From: Agrobacterium leguminum
Lineage (GTDB): Bacteria; Pseudomonadota; Alphaproteobacteria; Rhizobiales; Rhizobiaceae
Direction: 5' to 3'
NCBI RefSeq assembly: GCF_015704895.1
Contig: NZ_JADQWB010000001.1
Location: forward strand, 62,001-126,000
Length of the DNA stretch: 64,000 nucleotides
Shown one piece after another: positions 9,044 to 17,924 of this stretch; the first letter of the stretch is position 1, and the number at the start of each line of letters is the position of its first letter. Below the pieces are notes generated by a model. The model was not told the DNA's origin. It searched no databases and saw only the letters and a program-made list of their open reading frames with translations. The position numbers and the translations under genes were made by a program.

Positions 9044-10054
9044 ATGCTAGCGACAGCGACGACACAGACCCCGCCATCGGCGGAAAACGGCAAGCGGCCC
9101 TTCGTGGTCGCGAAGAACCTCTGCAAATATTATCCCATATCGGGCTTCGGTCACCGTGTGGTGAAATCCGTCGACGATGTTTCCCTGACGATCGGCGAGG
9201 GGGAAGTGCTTGGTCTCGTCGGTGAATCCGGATGCGGCAAAAGCACGGTTGCCGGGCTGATTACGCGGCTGACCCACGCAACGAAAGGCGAGGTCAGCAT
9301 CGGACAGAACGATATGCTGCACATGCAGGGCGAGGCGCTTCGGCGTATGCGCCGGGTCGTGCAACTGGTGTTTCAGGACCCTTATTCCGCACTCGATCCG
9401 CGCATGCGTATCGGCCAGAGCATGGAAGCACCGCTTGCCCAGCATGGCATCGGCACGCGCGAGGAGCGCACGGTCCGGGTTTTTCGGATGCTGGAAGAGG
9501 TCGGCCTCGACGGCTCTTTTTACGATCGGTATCCGAGTCAGTGTTCCGGCGGCCAGTTGCAGCGCGTCGTCATCGGCCGTGCGCTGCTTCTCAATCCGAG
9601 CTTCCTTGTCTGCGACGAGCCGACATCGGCGCTCGACGCCTCGATGCGCACGCAGATCCTGAACCTTCTGATGGACATGAAGCGCCGTCACGGTTTGACG
9701 GTTCTGATGATTTCCCACGATCTGCGTGTGGTGCGTTATCTCTGCGATCGCATCGCCGTGATGTATCTCGGACGCGTCGTTGAAATCGCCGACCGGGAGG
9801 AACTTTTCCGGGCGCCGAAGCACCCCTATACCAAGGCTCTCATAGCATCGTCGATGCTGGACGAGACGGGGTTATATGCACCGGAGATGCTTCTGGACGG
9901 CGATCTGCCGAGCCCTCTCAATCCTCCGAGCGGCTGCAAATTCCACACCCGCTGCAAATATGCGACCGAGATATGCGGCGAGGTGGAACCCGTTCTGGAA
10001 GGCATTTCCGGCGAGCATTTCGCGCGCTGCCATCGCTGGCGGGAATGGGGCTGA
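9044..10054 (+). CDS. ABC transporter ATPase, DppF/NikE type
   Basis: The 336-residue second ATPase shows Walker A GESGCGKS, the Q-loop LVFQDPYSALDPRMRI, signature CSGGQLQR, Walker B FLVCDEP and the C-terminal CKFHTRCKYATEIC motif of the peptide/nickel branch. It begins 12 bases after the first ATPase and forms a heterodimer with it. It lacks a His-rich tail. Confidence 0.92.
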   Translation: MLATATTQTPPSAENGKRPFVVAKNLCKYYPISGFGHRVVKSVDDVSLTIGEGEVLGLVGESGCGKSTVAGLITRLTHATKGEVSIGQNDMLHMQGEALRRMRRVVQLVFQDPYSALDPRMRIGQSMEAPLAQHGIGTREERTVRVFRMLEEVGLDGSFYDRYPSQCSGGQLQRVVIGRALLLNPSFLVCDEPTSALDASMRTQILNLLMDMKRRHGLTVLMISHDLRVVRYLCDRIAVMYLGRVVEIADREELFRAPKHPYTKALIASSMLDETGLYAPEMLLDGDLPSPLNPPSGCKFHTRCKYATEICGEVEPVLEGISGEHFARCHRWREWG

Positions 10055-10284
10055 CGGACAACGCAGTTACAGTTTTCTGTTGCCGTAAAAACAGATGAAT
10101 TGTGTGTTTGCGGATTAATATCGGAATAAAATTCCGAGTACAAAACGTAAAATAGATAATATTCGAATGGATAATCGAGAGATATCCATAGGGTATTCTT
10201 ATTGCCTTTGTAATGATTGAGTGGAATTTCGTGAAAATATACAAATTGTGAGCGTTGTCATCAAAAATAAAAGGGGAATATTCT
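10055..10284 (+). promoter_or_regulatory. AT-rich leader before the substrate-binding protein gene
   Basis: This 230-base stretch separates the second ATPase from the binding-protein gene and is much richer in A+T than its surroundings. It contains no convincing reading frame. It probably carries a promoter or 5' leader that lets the binding protein be made in excess of the membrane parts. I could not identify a specific operator or riboswitch. Confidence 0.4.
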
Positions 10285-11778
10285 ATGATGAAGCACGCAC
10301 TTTTGGCGTCATGCGCCATTGTGGTTTCGTTTGGAACGCATGCGGCAGAGGCCGCCACGATTACCTATGACGATAATTTCGGTGTGAAGACCGGCTGGCA
10401 GATGGCTTCCGACGACGCCTATCTCGGCTCGCGTGCGGGTTGTTTCGAAAGCCTGGTGCGTGTCGGTTATGACATGAAGCTGGAGCCAAGCCTCGCCGAG
10501 TCCTGGAAGCAGTCTGATCCCAAGGTGTGGGAATTCAAGCTGCGCAAGGGTGTCAAGTTCCAGAACGGCGAACCGCTCGATGCCAAGGCCGCGGTCAATG
10601 CACTCAGCAATCTCTTAAAAGCACCCGTGCCCGCCCGTGCCTTCTCTCCGAAGCTGATTGCCGCCGTCGAAGCTGGCGGCGATGATGTGGTGAAGATCAC
10701 GACGATCGAACCCTCTGTGCTGCTGCCGGCGCAGATGGCAAGCCCCGCCACCTCCATCCTTGCTCCATCCGCCTATAAGGACGGTAAGGTCGATCCCATC
10801 GGAACCTGCACCGGACCTTTCAAGATCACCGAGGTCGATCCCAGCCAGCATATGGTTATGACGGCCAATCACGACTATTGGGGCGGCATGCCGAAACTTT
10901 CCGGCGGCCGTGTCAATTTCGTGCCCGATGCCGACACGCGCGCCACCCAGGTCCGAACCGGGGAAGCGCAGGTTTCGCGGCTCGTGCCGCCATGGACGGT
11001 CAAGACCATCGAATCCACCGATGGCGTCAAGGTCGCGCCAATCCCATCGCCGCGTATCACCGAGTTGCTGCTGAACAATTCAAAGCCGCCTTTCAACAAT
11101 ATCAAGGTGCGCCAGGCGATCCAGGCCGCCATCGATACGGGTGGTATCGCCGAGAGTATCTATGAAGGCGTGGTCAAGGGCGCGACCATGCCTTTTGCTG
11201 CCGGCGAACCGTGGGCTGCAAAGGAAACCAAACCCGCCTATGACGTTGAAAAAGCCAAGGATCTTCTGAAAGAGGCCGGCGTTGCACCCGGCAGCCTGAA
11301 AGTGACGCTCCTTGCCTATACCGCAAAGACCGAACTCAAGGACGTCGCGGCGATCATCCAGGCGCAGTTGCAGGAAATCGGCATCAAGGTCGATGTTCGC
11401 GTTGCCGATTACAGCGCCATCGAGCCCGATATGCTGGCCGGCAACTTCGACATGGCGCTGCTGTCTCGCGGTTACGCCACCGATGTCGCCGAACCGGCCG
11501 GTTTCCTGAATGCCGACTACACCTGCGGCGGCAGCTACAACATCTCGCATTATTGCAATGCGGAGACGGACAAACTGATCAAATCCGCCTATTCGGCCAA
11601 TGAACCCGTCAAGCGTTACGCCATTTACGGCGAAGCGGCGAAGAAGATTTATGACGAAGCCGTCTCCGTCTTCCTCATCCACGAGACCGTGTTCGACGCC
11701 TATTCGGCAAAGCTCGAAAACTACAAGCCGCATCCGCTGAACTATTTTGTCATGACCAAGGATCTGGCGACAAAGTAA
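10285..11778 (+). CDS. Periplasmic substrate-binding protein of the peptide/nickel ABC importer
   Basis: The 497-residue protein has a signal peptide (about 1-24, cleaved near AEAA) and a family 5 extracellular solute-binding fold, with the family motif YDMKLEPSLAESW and FKLRKGVKFQNGEPLDAKA. I start it at the ATG at 10285 after AGGGGAAT; an ATG follows immediately at 10288. It is last in the cluster, whereas binding proteins of this class usually come first. Ligand-binding residues cannot be assigned, so peptides, opines, nickel or a metal-chelate all remain possible. A strong terminator follows. Confidence 0.9.
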   Translation: MMKHALLASCAIVVSFGTHAAEAATITYDDNFGVKTGWQMASDDAYLGSRAGCFESLVRVGYDMKLEPSLAESWKQSDPKVWEFKLRKGVKFQNGEPLDAKAAVNALSNLLKAPVPARAFSPKLIAAVEAGGDDVVKITTIEPSVLLPAQMASPATSILAPSAYKDGKVDPIGTCTGPFKITEVDPSQHMVMTANHDYWGGMPKLSGGRVNFVPDADTRATQVRTGEAQVSRLVPPWTVKTIESTDGVKVAPIPSPRITELLLNNSKPPFNNIKVRQAIQAAIDTGGIAESIYEGVVKGATMPFAAGEPWAAKETKPAYDVEKAKDLLKEAGVAPGSLKVTLLAYTAKTELKDVAAIIQAQLQEIGIKVDVRVADYSAIEPDMLAGNFDMALLSRGYATDVAEPAGFLNADYTCGGSYNISHYCNAETDKLIKSAYSANEPVKRYAIYGEAAKKIYDEAVSVFLIHETVFDAYSAKLENYKPHPLNYFVMTKDLATK

Positions 11779-11802
11779 GTTGGCGTGATGGTGCTGATTG
11801 AG

Positions 11803-11836
11803 AAAGACCCGGCTCGCAAGAGCCGGGTCTTTTTTG
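11803..11836 (+). terminator. Rho-independent terminator of the ABC operon
   Basis: A perfect 13-bp stem (AAAGACCCGGCTC / GAGCCGGGTCTTT) with a GCAA tetraloop runs directly into a T-tract, 25 bases after the binding-protein stop. Confidence 0.93.
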
Positions 11837-11857
11837 TGATGAGGCCCTTGAACCTCT

Positions 11858-11894
11858 CCTCCGTCATTCCGGCCCTGAGTCGGAATGACGGAGG
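11858..11894. repeat. Perfect 14-bp inverted repeat, intergenic element
   Basis: CCTCCGTCATTCCG and CGGAATGACGGAGG are perfect complements around 9 bases. There is no T-tract, so it is not a simple terminator. The bases TCCTCCGTCATCCCTG recur at 12012-12027, suggesting a second partial copy. It looks like a dispersed intergenic palindrome. Confidence 0.6.
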
Positions 11895-12171
11895 TGGGGA
11901 ACGTCACGAATACAATAAATATCGTGCCTTGATCCACCGGAAGGGGGCAGACAGGTTCACAAGGCCGGTGTGACGGCATGTGGATGATTCGCTTTATTAA
12001 ACTGGAAAAATCTCCTCCGTCATCCCTGATTGAAAGGGAGAGGGCATTCGCCATCGGGGAGGAAAGAGGGACGGATGCCGTCCAAAACCCGTCACATAAT
12101 GCAGCGTGAAGCGGGGCAGGTGGGGCGATCCGGCGGCCGCAGGGATGAAGCGCCGCCGGTATCTCTTCGGA
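11895..12171. other. Gene-free stretch between repeat and copper chaperone gene
   Basis: I see no supported gene in these 277 bases. They hold the partial repeat at about 12012 and the 3' flank of the minus-strand chaperone gene. Confidence 0.5.
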
Positions 12172-12426
12172 TCAGGCGCGCGCTTCCGGCGTATAGCCTG
12201 CAGCGGTGATGATTTCGGCAATACGTGCCGCATCGGAGACGCCGCCAACCACGACCGTGCGGCTTGCCGGATCGGCATGCACGGCAGCGCCGGGAACGGT
12301 CTTTTCGATCGCGCCCTTGATCACTCCGGCGCAGTGACCGCAGGTCATGTCTTCAACGTGAAAAGAAAGGTCTGCATCAACCGGTGCCGTGGTGGTTTCG
12401 GCGTGATGCTGGTGAGCGGTGCACAT
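12172..12426 (-). CDS. Small heavy-metal-associated domain protein, CopZ-like copper chaperone
   Basis: The 84-residue protein has a His-containing N-terminus (MCTAHQHHAE) and a single HMA fold with the metal motif MTCGHC. The rest (GVIKGAIEKTVPGAAVHAD and GYTPEA) fits the ferredoxin-like fold. CopZ-like proteins carry Cu(I) in the cytosol to ATPases such as the one at 1870. It is 7.8 kb from that operon and has no visible copper promoter of its own, so its regulation is unclear. Confidence 0.85.
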   Translation of the reverse strand: MCTAHQHHAETTTAPVDADLSFHVEDMTCGHCAGVIKGAIEKTVPGAAVHADPASRTVVVGGVSDAARIAEIITAAGYTPEARA

Positions 12427-12532
12427 AGGCGGTTCTCCATGGTTTGGAATTCTAACAGGAGGAGCCTGGACTATTCCAACGTGGGAAGGTCAAGCGCTTT
12501 ATTCGCTGGCGCTCAACAACTGTGCCACGACA

Positions 12533-13990
12533 TCAGCTGCGCCAGAAGATCGGCATCAGCAGCACCAGGACCGTCAGGATTTCCAGACGTCCGAGCAGCA
12601 TCAGGACCGAGAGGAGATAAAGCGCGGGATCGCTGATGGTGGAGAAATTGCCCGCCGGTCCGATGATCGGGCCGATGCCGGGCCCGACATTGGCGAGCGA
12701 GGTCGCCACCGCAGATGTGGCTGTGAGGAAATCATAACCCATCAGGCTTATGGCAAGGCTGCCGGCGATCCAAAGCGCGATGAAACAGCTGACGAACAGG
12801 AAGACCGTCCTGATCGTATCGGGATCGACAACCTGCTGGCCGTAACGCACCGAATAGACCGCGTTCGGATAGATCAGCTTCTTCAGCCCCGCCCGTACCG
12901 CATTGAACATGATGAGAAAGCGGTATGCCTTGATGCCGCCCGCGGTCGAGCCGGAGCAGCCGCCCATGAAGGTTGCGAAAAAGGCGACGATGATGACGAA
13001 AGGCCCCCAGAGCGTATAGTCGTCGCTGGCAAAGCCACCGGTCGAAAGGATGGAGGTCATGTTGAAGAAGGAGTGGCTGAGCGCATCGTCCAGCGGCACG
13101 CCGTTCCTCAGATGATGATAGACGCCGACAGCGATGGAAATCGCGCAGAGATAGCCGAGGAAGACGGCGATCTGCGGGTCGCGCAACGTTTCCAGCCGGC
13201 GGCGCACCGCAAGCAGGATCATGACCGAGAAGGGCAGGCTGCCGAAGATCAGGAAGATGGTGGCGATCCACAGCAGCGCCGTATTGTCGAAATAGGCGAA
13301 AGACGCGTCATGGGTGGAAAAACCGCCGGTCGCGACCGTCGACATGGCATGGTTCAGCGCATCGAAATGCGACATGCCGGCAAAATCGTAAGCGATCGTA
13401 CAGGCAAGCGTCATGATGATGTAAATGGCCACGAAAGCCCGGGTAAAGCTCGCCAGCCGCGCGAAAGGCCGGTCGTTGCCGGTGTCGGAAGATTCCATGC
13501 GGAAGAAGGTCATGCCGCCGACGCGCAGCAGCGGCAGGATGAAGAGGCCGAGCGCCACGATACCGATACCGCCAAGCCAGCACAGCAGAGAGCGCCAGAG
13601 AAGGATGCCCTGCGGCGCGTTGTCGAGACCGGCAATGGCTGTCGATCCCGTCGTCGTAATGGCGGAAACGGATTCGAACAGCGCCTGGCCGAGCGTCAGG
13701 TTGAGTTCGGACAGGTAAAGCGGAACCGCGCCGACAATGGAAAATACCAGCCAGAGCAGGTTGACGAGCAGAAAGCCGAAACGTTTGTTGAAGGCCGCAA
13801 TCGGCCCGCGCGTCGCCAGCGCGCAGGCAAGCGCAAAGCCCCCGCACATGAAACCCGACAGCGCAAACACCATCCAGTCGTCATTGCCGTAATAAAGATC
13901 GGTGAGCGCCGGCAGGAACATGGCCGTCGCCATGTAAAGCCCGAAGATGGACGCCACATATATGACCGAGCGCAGAAGGTTGCTGTTCAA
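12533..13990 (-). CDS. trkH: TrkH-family potassium uptake channel subunit
   Basis: The 485-residue membrane protein has the four repeated pore loops of the Trk/Ktr family. Visible selectivity motifs include SAITTTGST, STVATGGFS, SILSTGGFASD and ATSLANVGPGIG. It would import K+ driven by the membrane potential and usually works with a cytosolic TrkA subunit, not present here. It is a single gene, transcribed divergently from ilvA with about 80 bases between the starts. Confidence 0.92.
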   Translation of the reverse strand: MNSNLLRSVIYVASIFGLYMATAMFLPALTDLYYGNDDWMVFALSGFMCGGFALACALATRGPIAAFNKRFGFLLVNLLWLVFSIVGAVPLYLSELNLTLGQALFESVSAITTTGSTAIAGLDNAPQGILLWRSLLCWLGGIGIVALGLFILPLLRVGGMTFFRMESSDTGNDRPFARLASFTRAFVAIYIIMTLACTIAYDFAGMSHFDALNHAMSTVATGGFSTHDASFAYFDNTALLWIATIFLIFGSLPFSVMILLAVRRRLETLRDPQIAVFLGYLCAISIAVGVYHHLRNGVPLDDALSHSFFNMTSILSTGGFASDDYTLWGPFVIIVAFFATFMGGCSGSTAGGIKAYRFLIMFNAVRAGLKKLIYPNAVYSVRYGQQVVDPDTIRTVFLFVSCFIALWIAGSLAISLMGYDFLTATSAVATSLANVGPGIGPIIGPAGNFSTISDPALYLLSVLMLLGRLEILTVLVLLMPIFWRS

Positions 13991-14070
13991 GAAATGAAAC
14001 CCGGAGTTTGTTGCCGCGCTGAAATGAGTCTTTGTCTCGGACGTCTTCCTATGGCATAGCGGGTGCCATT

Positions 14071-15345
14071 ATGAATTTCAATGGATTGACTATCGTGGAC
14101 AAGCAGCTTGTGGAAGCAGCGCGGCGAGAAGTGCGGGAAATATTCCCGGAAACGCCGTTGCAGTTGAATGAACATCTCAGCCGTCGGTATGGCGCGTCGA
14201 TTTGGCTGAAGCGTGAGGATCTGTCCCCGGTTCGTTCCTACAAGATTAGAGGCGCATTCAACTTCCTGCGCAAGGCGGTGGCCAAGGCCGGCAAGAACAA
14301 GGTTTTCGTCTGTGCCTCGGCCGGCAACCATGCGCAGGGCTTTGCTTTCGCTTGCCGTCATTTCGGTGTTCACGGCGTTGTTTTCATGCCGGTGACGACA
14401 CCGCAGCAGAAGATCGAAAAGACCCGCATCTTCGGCGGCGAATTCATCAGCATCCGTCTGGTGGGCGATATATTCGACCAGTGTTATGCCGCCGCCCGCA
14501 AATATGTTGAGGACAATGACGGCTACATGGTGCCGCCCTTCGACCATGAGGACATCATCGAAGGCCAGGCGACGGTCGCCGCCGAGATCATGGATCAGCT
14601 TCCGGAAGGCACGAAGCCGGATATCGTCGTCATGCCGGTTGGCGGCGGCGGTCTTTCTGCCGGTCTTTCGGGCTTTCTCGCCGGCACGGTCCGCAAGGAG
14701 AACTTCGTGTTCTGCGAGCCGGAAGGGGCGCCGAGCCTGAAGAAAAGCCTTGAACGCGGCGAACCGGTGACGCTCACCAAGGTCGACAATTTCGTCGACG
14801 GCGCCGCCGTCGCCCGCATCGGCGACCTGAACTTCAAGGCCCTGAAGGATTTTCCGGCCGAGCAGGTTTTGCTCATCCCGGAAAACGCCATCTGCGTGAC
14901 GATCATCGAGATGCTGAACCTCGAAGGCGTAGTGCTGGAGCCGGCCGGTGCACTGGCGATTGCCGCGCTGGAAAAGCTCGGCCGCGAGAGGCTGGAAGGC
15001 AAGACGGTCATCGCCGTGGTTTCCGGCGGCAATTTCGATTTCGAGCGCCTTCCGGATGTGAAGGAACGCGCCATGCGTTATACGGGCGTGAAGAAATACT
15101 TCATTCTGCGCCTGCCGCAGCGCCCCGGCGCGCTGCGCGATTTCCTCAACCTGCTCGGCCCGGATGACGATATCGCCCGTTTCGAATATCTGAAGAAATC
15201 GGCCCGCAATTTCGGTTCGATCCTGATCGGCATCGAAACGAGCGCGAAGGAAAACTTCGCCGGCCTGCTGGAACGCTTCGAAGCGGCCGGTCTCGGTTAT
15301 GAGGACATCACCGAAAACGACATCCTGTCGAACCTGATCATCTGA
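14071..15345 (+). CDS. ilvA: Threonine ammonia-lyase (threonine dehydratase), short form
   Basis: This PLP enzyme deaminates threonine to 2-oxobutanoate, the first step to isoleucine. The 424-residue protein has the PLP lysine at K58 in SYKIRGAFN, the phosphate-binding loop (VGGGGLSAG) and one C-terminal ACT-like domain (RLPQRPGALRDFLNLLG) for feedback control. It lacks the second ACT-like part of the long E. coli IlvA. I chose the ATG at 14071 over an upstream in-frame start at 14032, because the extra residues do not resemble the family. It sits alone between trkH and a HlyU-like gene. Confidence 0.92.
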   Translation: MNFNGLTIVDKQLVEAARREVREIFPETPLQLNEHLSRRYGASIWLKREDLSPVRSYKIRGAFNFLRKAVAKAGKNKVFVCASAGNHAQGFAFACRHFGVHGVVFMPVTTPQQKIEKTRIFGGEFISIRLVGDIFDQCYAAARKYVEDNDGYMVPPFDHEDIIEGQATVAAEIMDQLPEGTKPDIVVMPVGGGGLSAGLSGFLAGTVRKENFVFCEPEGAPSLKKSLERGEPVTLTKVDNFVDGAAVARIGDLNFKALKDFPAEQVLLIPENAICVTIIEMLNLEGVVLEPAGALAIAALEKLGRERLEGKTVIAVVSGGNFDFERLPDVKERAMRYTGVKKYFILRLPQRPGALRDFLNLLGPDDDIARFEYLKKSARNFGSILIGIETSAKENFAGLLERFEAAGLGYEDITENDILSNLII

Positions 15346-15364
15346 TCGGGGAGCGAAAGGCAGG

Positions 15365-15389
15365 GAAGGGCGGATCGCCTCCGCCCTTC
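15365..15389 (+). terminator. GC-rich hairpin after ilvA
   Basis: A perfect 10-bp stem (GAAGGGCGGA / TCCGCCCTTC) with a 5-base loop lies 20 bases after the ilvA stop. There is no T-run, so termination would be weak or factor-assisted; the hairpin may mainly protect the transcript end. Confidence 0.55.
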
Positions 15390-15420
15390 AAAACTGACAC
15401 AGATTGAGGGAGTGAAAGCC

Positions 15421-15732
15421 ATGGCATCGTTTTTTTCCAAAATCCTCTCGGCCTTCGGCTCCGGCCAGCCGTCCTCCGACGCGCCGCAGAAGACGGCCCA
15501 GGCGGAGCCGCATGCGCATGGCGACTATCTGATCTATGCGACGCCGATCAAGGAAGGCGGTCAGTTCCGTCTGGCGGGCCGCATCGAAAAAAAGGCCGGC
15601 GATGAAGTGCTGGTGCATGAATTCGTGCGCGCCGACGTCTTCACCAGCATGGACGATGCGGTGGAGTTCACGATCCGCAAGGCAAAGCTCATCATCGACC
15701 AGAACGGCGCTTCGCTTTTCCCAGGAAAATGA
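15421..15732 (+). CDS. HlyU-family protein
   Basis: The 103-residue protein matches the HlyU family of small proteins, with a central GDYLIYATPIKEGGQFRLAG and ADVFTSMDDAVEFTIRKAK. HlyU of Vibrio regulates haemolysin, but rhizobial members are uncharacterised and this one has no obvious winged helix. I start it at the ATG at 15421; a GTG three codons earlier overlaps the ribosome site TTGAGGGAG. Role unknown. Confidence 0.8.
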   Translation: MASFFSKILSAFGSGQPSSDAPQKTAQAEPHAHGDYLIYATPIKEGGQFRLAGRIEKKAGDEVLVHEFVRADVFTSMDDAVEFTIRKAKLIIDQNGASLFPGK

Positions 15733-15843
15733 TGACGCATTCTTGCCGCGGATATTAAGATTCCGTTGTTTGCTTCGGCCTATCGTCTCTAGAGGGCATG
15801 GAGTCGCGCCAATCAACCCGCGCGATATGGATCGATAGGGCAT

Positions 15844-17115
15844 GTGCCGATGCAATGGGCAAATCTGGCCCTCTTTCTGACGGAGGCCATCGTCTATTTT
15901 TCGGTAATGACGGCATTCCTTCATTACCGGCATATTCTTGGCATCGGTGTTTTTCTCACCGCGCTGGGCGTCATGCATTTTCTGGAGACCTATCTGGCGG
16001 CCGTCTTTTACGTGCAGCTGCCTTTCGGTGTGGCGTCGCCCGGCTCCTCGATCCTTTTTGCCGGCAAGCTGATGATGATCCTCATGCTCTATATGCGGGA
16101 GGACGCGGCGGTCGTTCGACAGCCGATCTACGGCCTGTTTCTCGGCAATATAGTGACCGTCGCCATGGCGCAGATCATCCGTTTCCACCAGACGGTCGCG
16201 ATCGTTCCCGGGCAGTCGGTCAGCACCGCATTTCTGGATGAGATGGGCGTGCTGATGGTCTGGGGAACCAGCCTGCTCTATATCGACGCCATCGCCATCA
16301 TCCTGTTTTACGAAAAACTGGGGCGTTATCTGCAGCGCCATATCGTGCTGCGCTTCGCGATCTGCGGCGTCGTTATCCTGAGCTTCGATCAGGCAGGTTT
16401 TTATGGGGCGCTGCGATTGTTGTTCAACGCACCTCTCGATGTCTTTTACGATGGCTGGAAGGCGAAGATGGCGGCAGTCGGCATCTATTCGCTGCTGTTT
16501 GCCACCTATCTCTGGCTGACATCGGCCAAGGGCCGCTTTCTGACACGCCGCAGCGTTGCCGATGTCTTCAATGATCTCACTTTCAGGGAACGTTACGAGG
16601 AGCTTCTGTCCCGCTCCGGACGCGATATGCTGACCGGCGTATCGGACCGCGCCCGCATGGAGCTCGATGCGCCCTCCGTCGTCGTGGAATGCCTTGAGAA
16701 AAAGCGGCCGGTCAGCGTGCTGATTGTCGATATCGATCATTTCAAGACCGTCAACGATACGTTCGGGCACCTGCAGGGCGATGAGATCTTGCGGGAATTC
16801 GCCGCCGTCCTGAAGCGTGCCGTGCAGCCGCTGGGACATCTCTACCGCTTCGGCGGCGAGGAATTCGTGGCGCTCCTGCCGGCGATGACGCATGAAACGG
16901 CGCTGGCATTTTCGGACAGTCTCCGGGCCGCGATCCTTGCGGACCTGCAGCGGCCGGACGGTTCGCCGCTGACCGTCAGCATCGGCGTCGCCACCGCTTT
17001 CGAGGATGGACAGCTTTTCCGTGCGCTCCTATCGGAGGCCGATGCGCGGCTCTATGCGGCAAAAAATAACGGCCGGGACCAGGTCCACGGCCGTTACGGA
17101 ATGTGGGTCGGCTGA
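15844..17115 (+). CDS. Membrane-bound diguanylate cyclase (GGDEF)
   Basis: The protein has about 423 residues. The first 225 form seven or so membrane segments that probably sense a signal. A GGDEF domain fills the C-terminus, with the metal motif DIDHFKTVND and the active site GGEEF. It should make cyclic di-GMP. The inhibitory RxxD site normally nine residues before the GGDEF motif is absent (QPLG instead). The start is GTG at 15844 or ATG at 15850. In Agrobacterium, cyclic di-GMP controls polar polysaccharide output, and such genes are encoded at 37-46 kb, but a direct link is speculative. Confidence 0.9.
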   Translation: MPMQWANLALFLTEAIVYFSVMTAFLHYRHILGIGVFLTALGVMHFLETYLAAVFYVQLPFGVASPGSSILFAGKLMMILMLYMREDAAVVRQPIYGLFLGNIVTVAMAQIIRFHQTVAIVPGQSVSTAFLDEMGVLMVWGTSLLYIDAIAIILFYEKLGRYLQRHIVLRFAICGVVILSFDQAGFYGALRLLFNAPLDVFYDGWKAKMAAVGIYSLLFATYLWLTSAKGRFLTRRSVADVFNDLTFRERYEELLSRSGRDMLTGVSDRARMELDAPSVVVECLEKKRPVSVLIVDIDHFKTVNDTFGHLQGDEILREFAAVLKRAVQPLGHLYRFGGEEFVALLPAMTHETALAFSDSLRAAILADLQRPDGSPLTVSIGVATAFEDGQLFRALLSEADARLYAAKNNGRDQVHGRYGMWVG

Positions 17116-17157
17116 TACCGGCAATCCTGGCCAGCATCGCCCGGACATTCAAAGGCC

Positions 17158-17775
17158 TCAGGCGGCCTGAGCCAGCTCGGCAACCTTGGCTTCAGCGGCG
17201 GCCACAGCCTTTTCGACGGCTTCCGGACCGAATGCCAAGCCTTCGACATAGATGACTTCCACATCCGTCATGCCCATGAAGCCGAGAACGGTCTTCAGGT
17301 AAGGAACGGCATGGTTCATCGAGACCGCCGGGCCTTCGGAGTAAACGCCGGCAGCGGCCAGAACGATATAGACCTTCTTGCCGGTGGCGAGGCCGACCGG
17401 GCCGGTTTCGGTGTATTTGAAGGTCTGGCCGGCGCGGGCGACATTGTCGATCCACGACTTCAGGCCGGAATAAATGTTGAAATTGATGAGGCCGGTGCCG
17501 ATGACGACGGTGTCGGCGGCCAGAAGCTCTGTCACCAGCTTGTCGGAATAATCGGCGGCAACCGCTTCTTCGGCGGTGCGCTGGTCGGGCGCCTTGCGGA
17601 TGGCGGCGGTCTTGACGGTGTCGAGATGCGGGATCGGGTCAGCAGCGAGATCGCGATGGACAAGGGTGTTGGAAGCCGACTTGGCCTTCAGCTTGCTGGC
17701 GAGTTCACCGGCAAACTTGTTGGAAACCGATTCGTCGCCACGCGGGCTGGAGGTGATGAGAAGAATGTTGGACAT
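17158..17775 (-). CDS. azoR: FMN-dependent NADH-azoreductase
   Basis: The 205-residue flavodoxin-fold protein matches AzoR/AcpD. It begins MSNILLITSSPRG with the FMN phosphate loop (SSPRGDES). It includes the flavin-contacting stretch FNIYSGLKSWIDNVARAGQTF. The enzyme reduces quinones and azo compounds with NADH in the cytosol. The ATG at 17775 is preceded by an AAGGAAAG-like site. A LysR-type regulator is divergent from it, which is a common arrangement when the regulator controls the reductase. Confidence 0.93.
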   Translation of the reverse strand: MSNILLITSSPRGDESVSNKFAGELASKLKAKSASNTLVHRDLAADPIPHLDTVKTAAIRKAPDQRTAEEAVAADYSDKLVTELLAADTVVIGTGLINFNIYSGLKSWIDNVARAGQTFKYTETGPVGLATGKKVYIVLAAAGVYSEGPAVSMNHAVPYLKTVLGFMGMTDVEVIYVEGLAFGPEAVEKAVAAAEAKVAELAQAA

Positions 17776-17862
17776 GGTCTTTCCTTGCATATGCGATGAA
17801 TTGACGGGCGCCTTGGGAGGGCGGGAGAGCACGATGCCCTTCCTTTGCGCTCTATATGAAAA

Positions 17863-17902
17863 ATTACTGCCATCAAGAAAACTGTGATAATGTGGAAGTA
17901 AT
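17863..17902. promoter_or_regulatory. Possible LysR-regulator site between azoR and the divergent regulator
   Basis: ATTACT and AGTAAT form an inverted pair 28 bp apart within the AT-rich part of the azoR-lysR intergenic region. It is 23 bp before the LysR start. It is offered only as the most likely control region; no T-N11-A core is clear. Confidence 0.25.
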
Positions 17903-17924
17903 CTATCGATGAAATGGATGGGAC

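Noticed and set aside
5970-11778. Naming the ABC importer nikABCDE or dpp
   Set aside because: The subunit families cover peptides, nickel and opines. The His tail hints at metal, but the binding protein shows no decisive ligand residues.
12419-14059. Long plus-strand frame opposite trkH
   Set aside because: It is low-complexity in Arg/Asp/Glu/Gly, typical of an antisense of a membrane protein gene, whereas trkH on the other strand has clear pore motifs.
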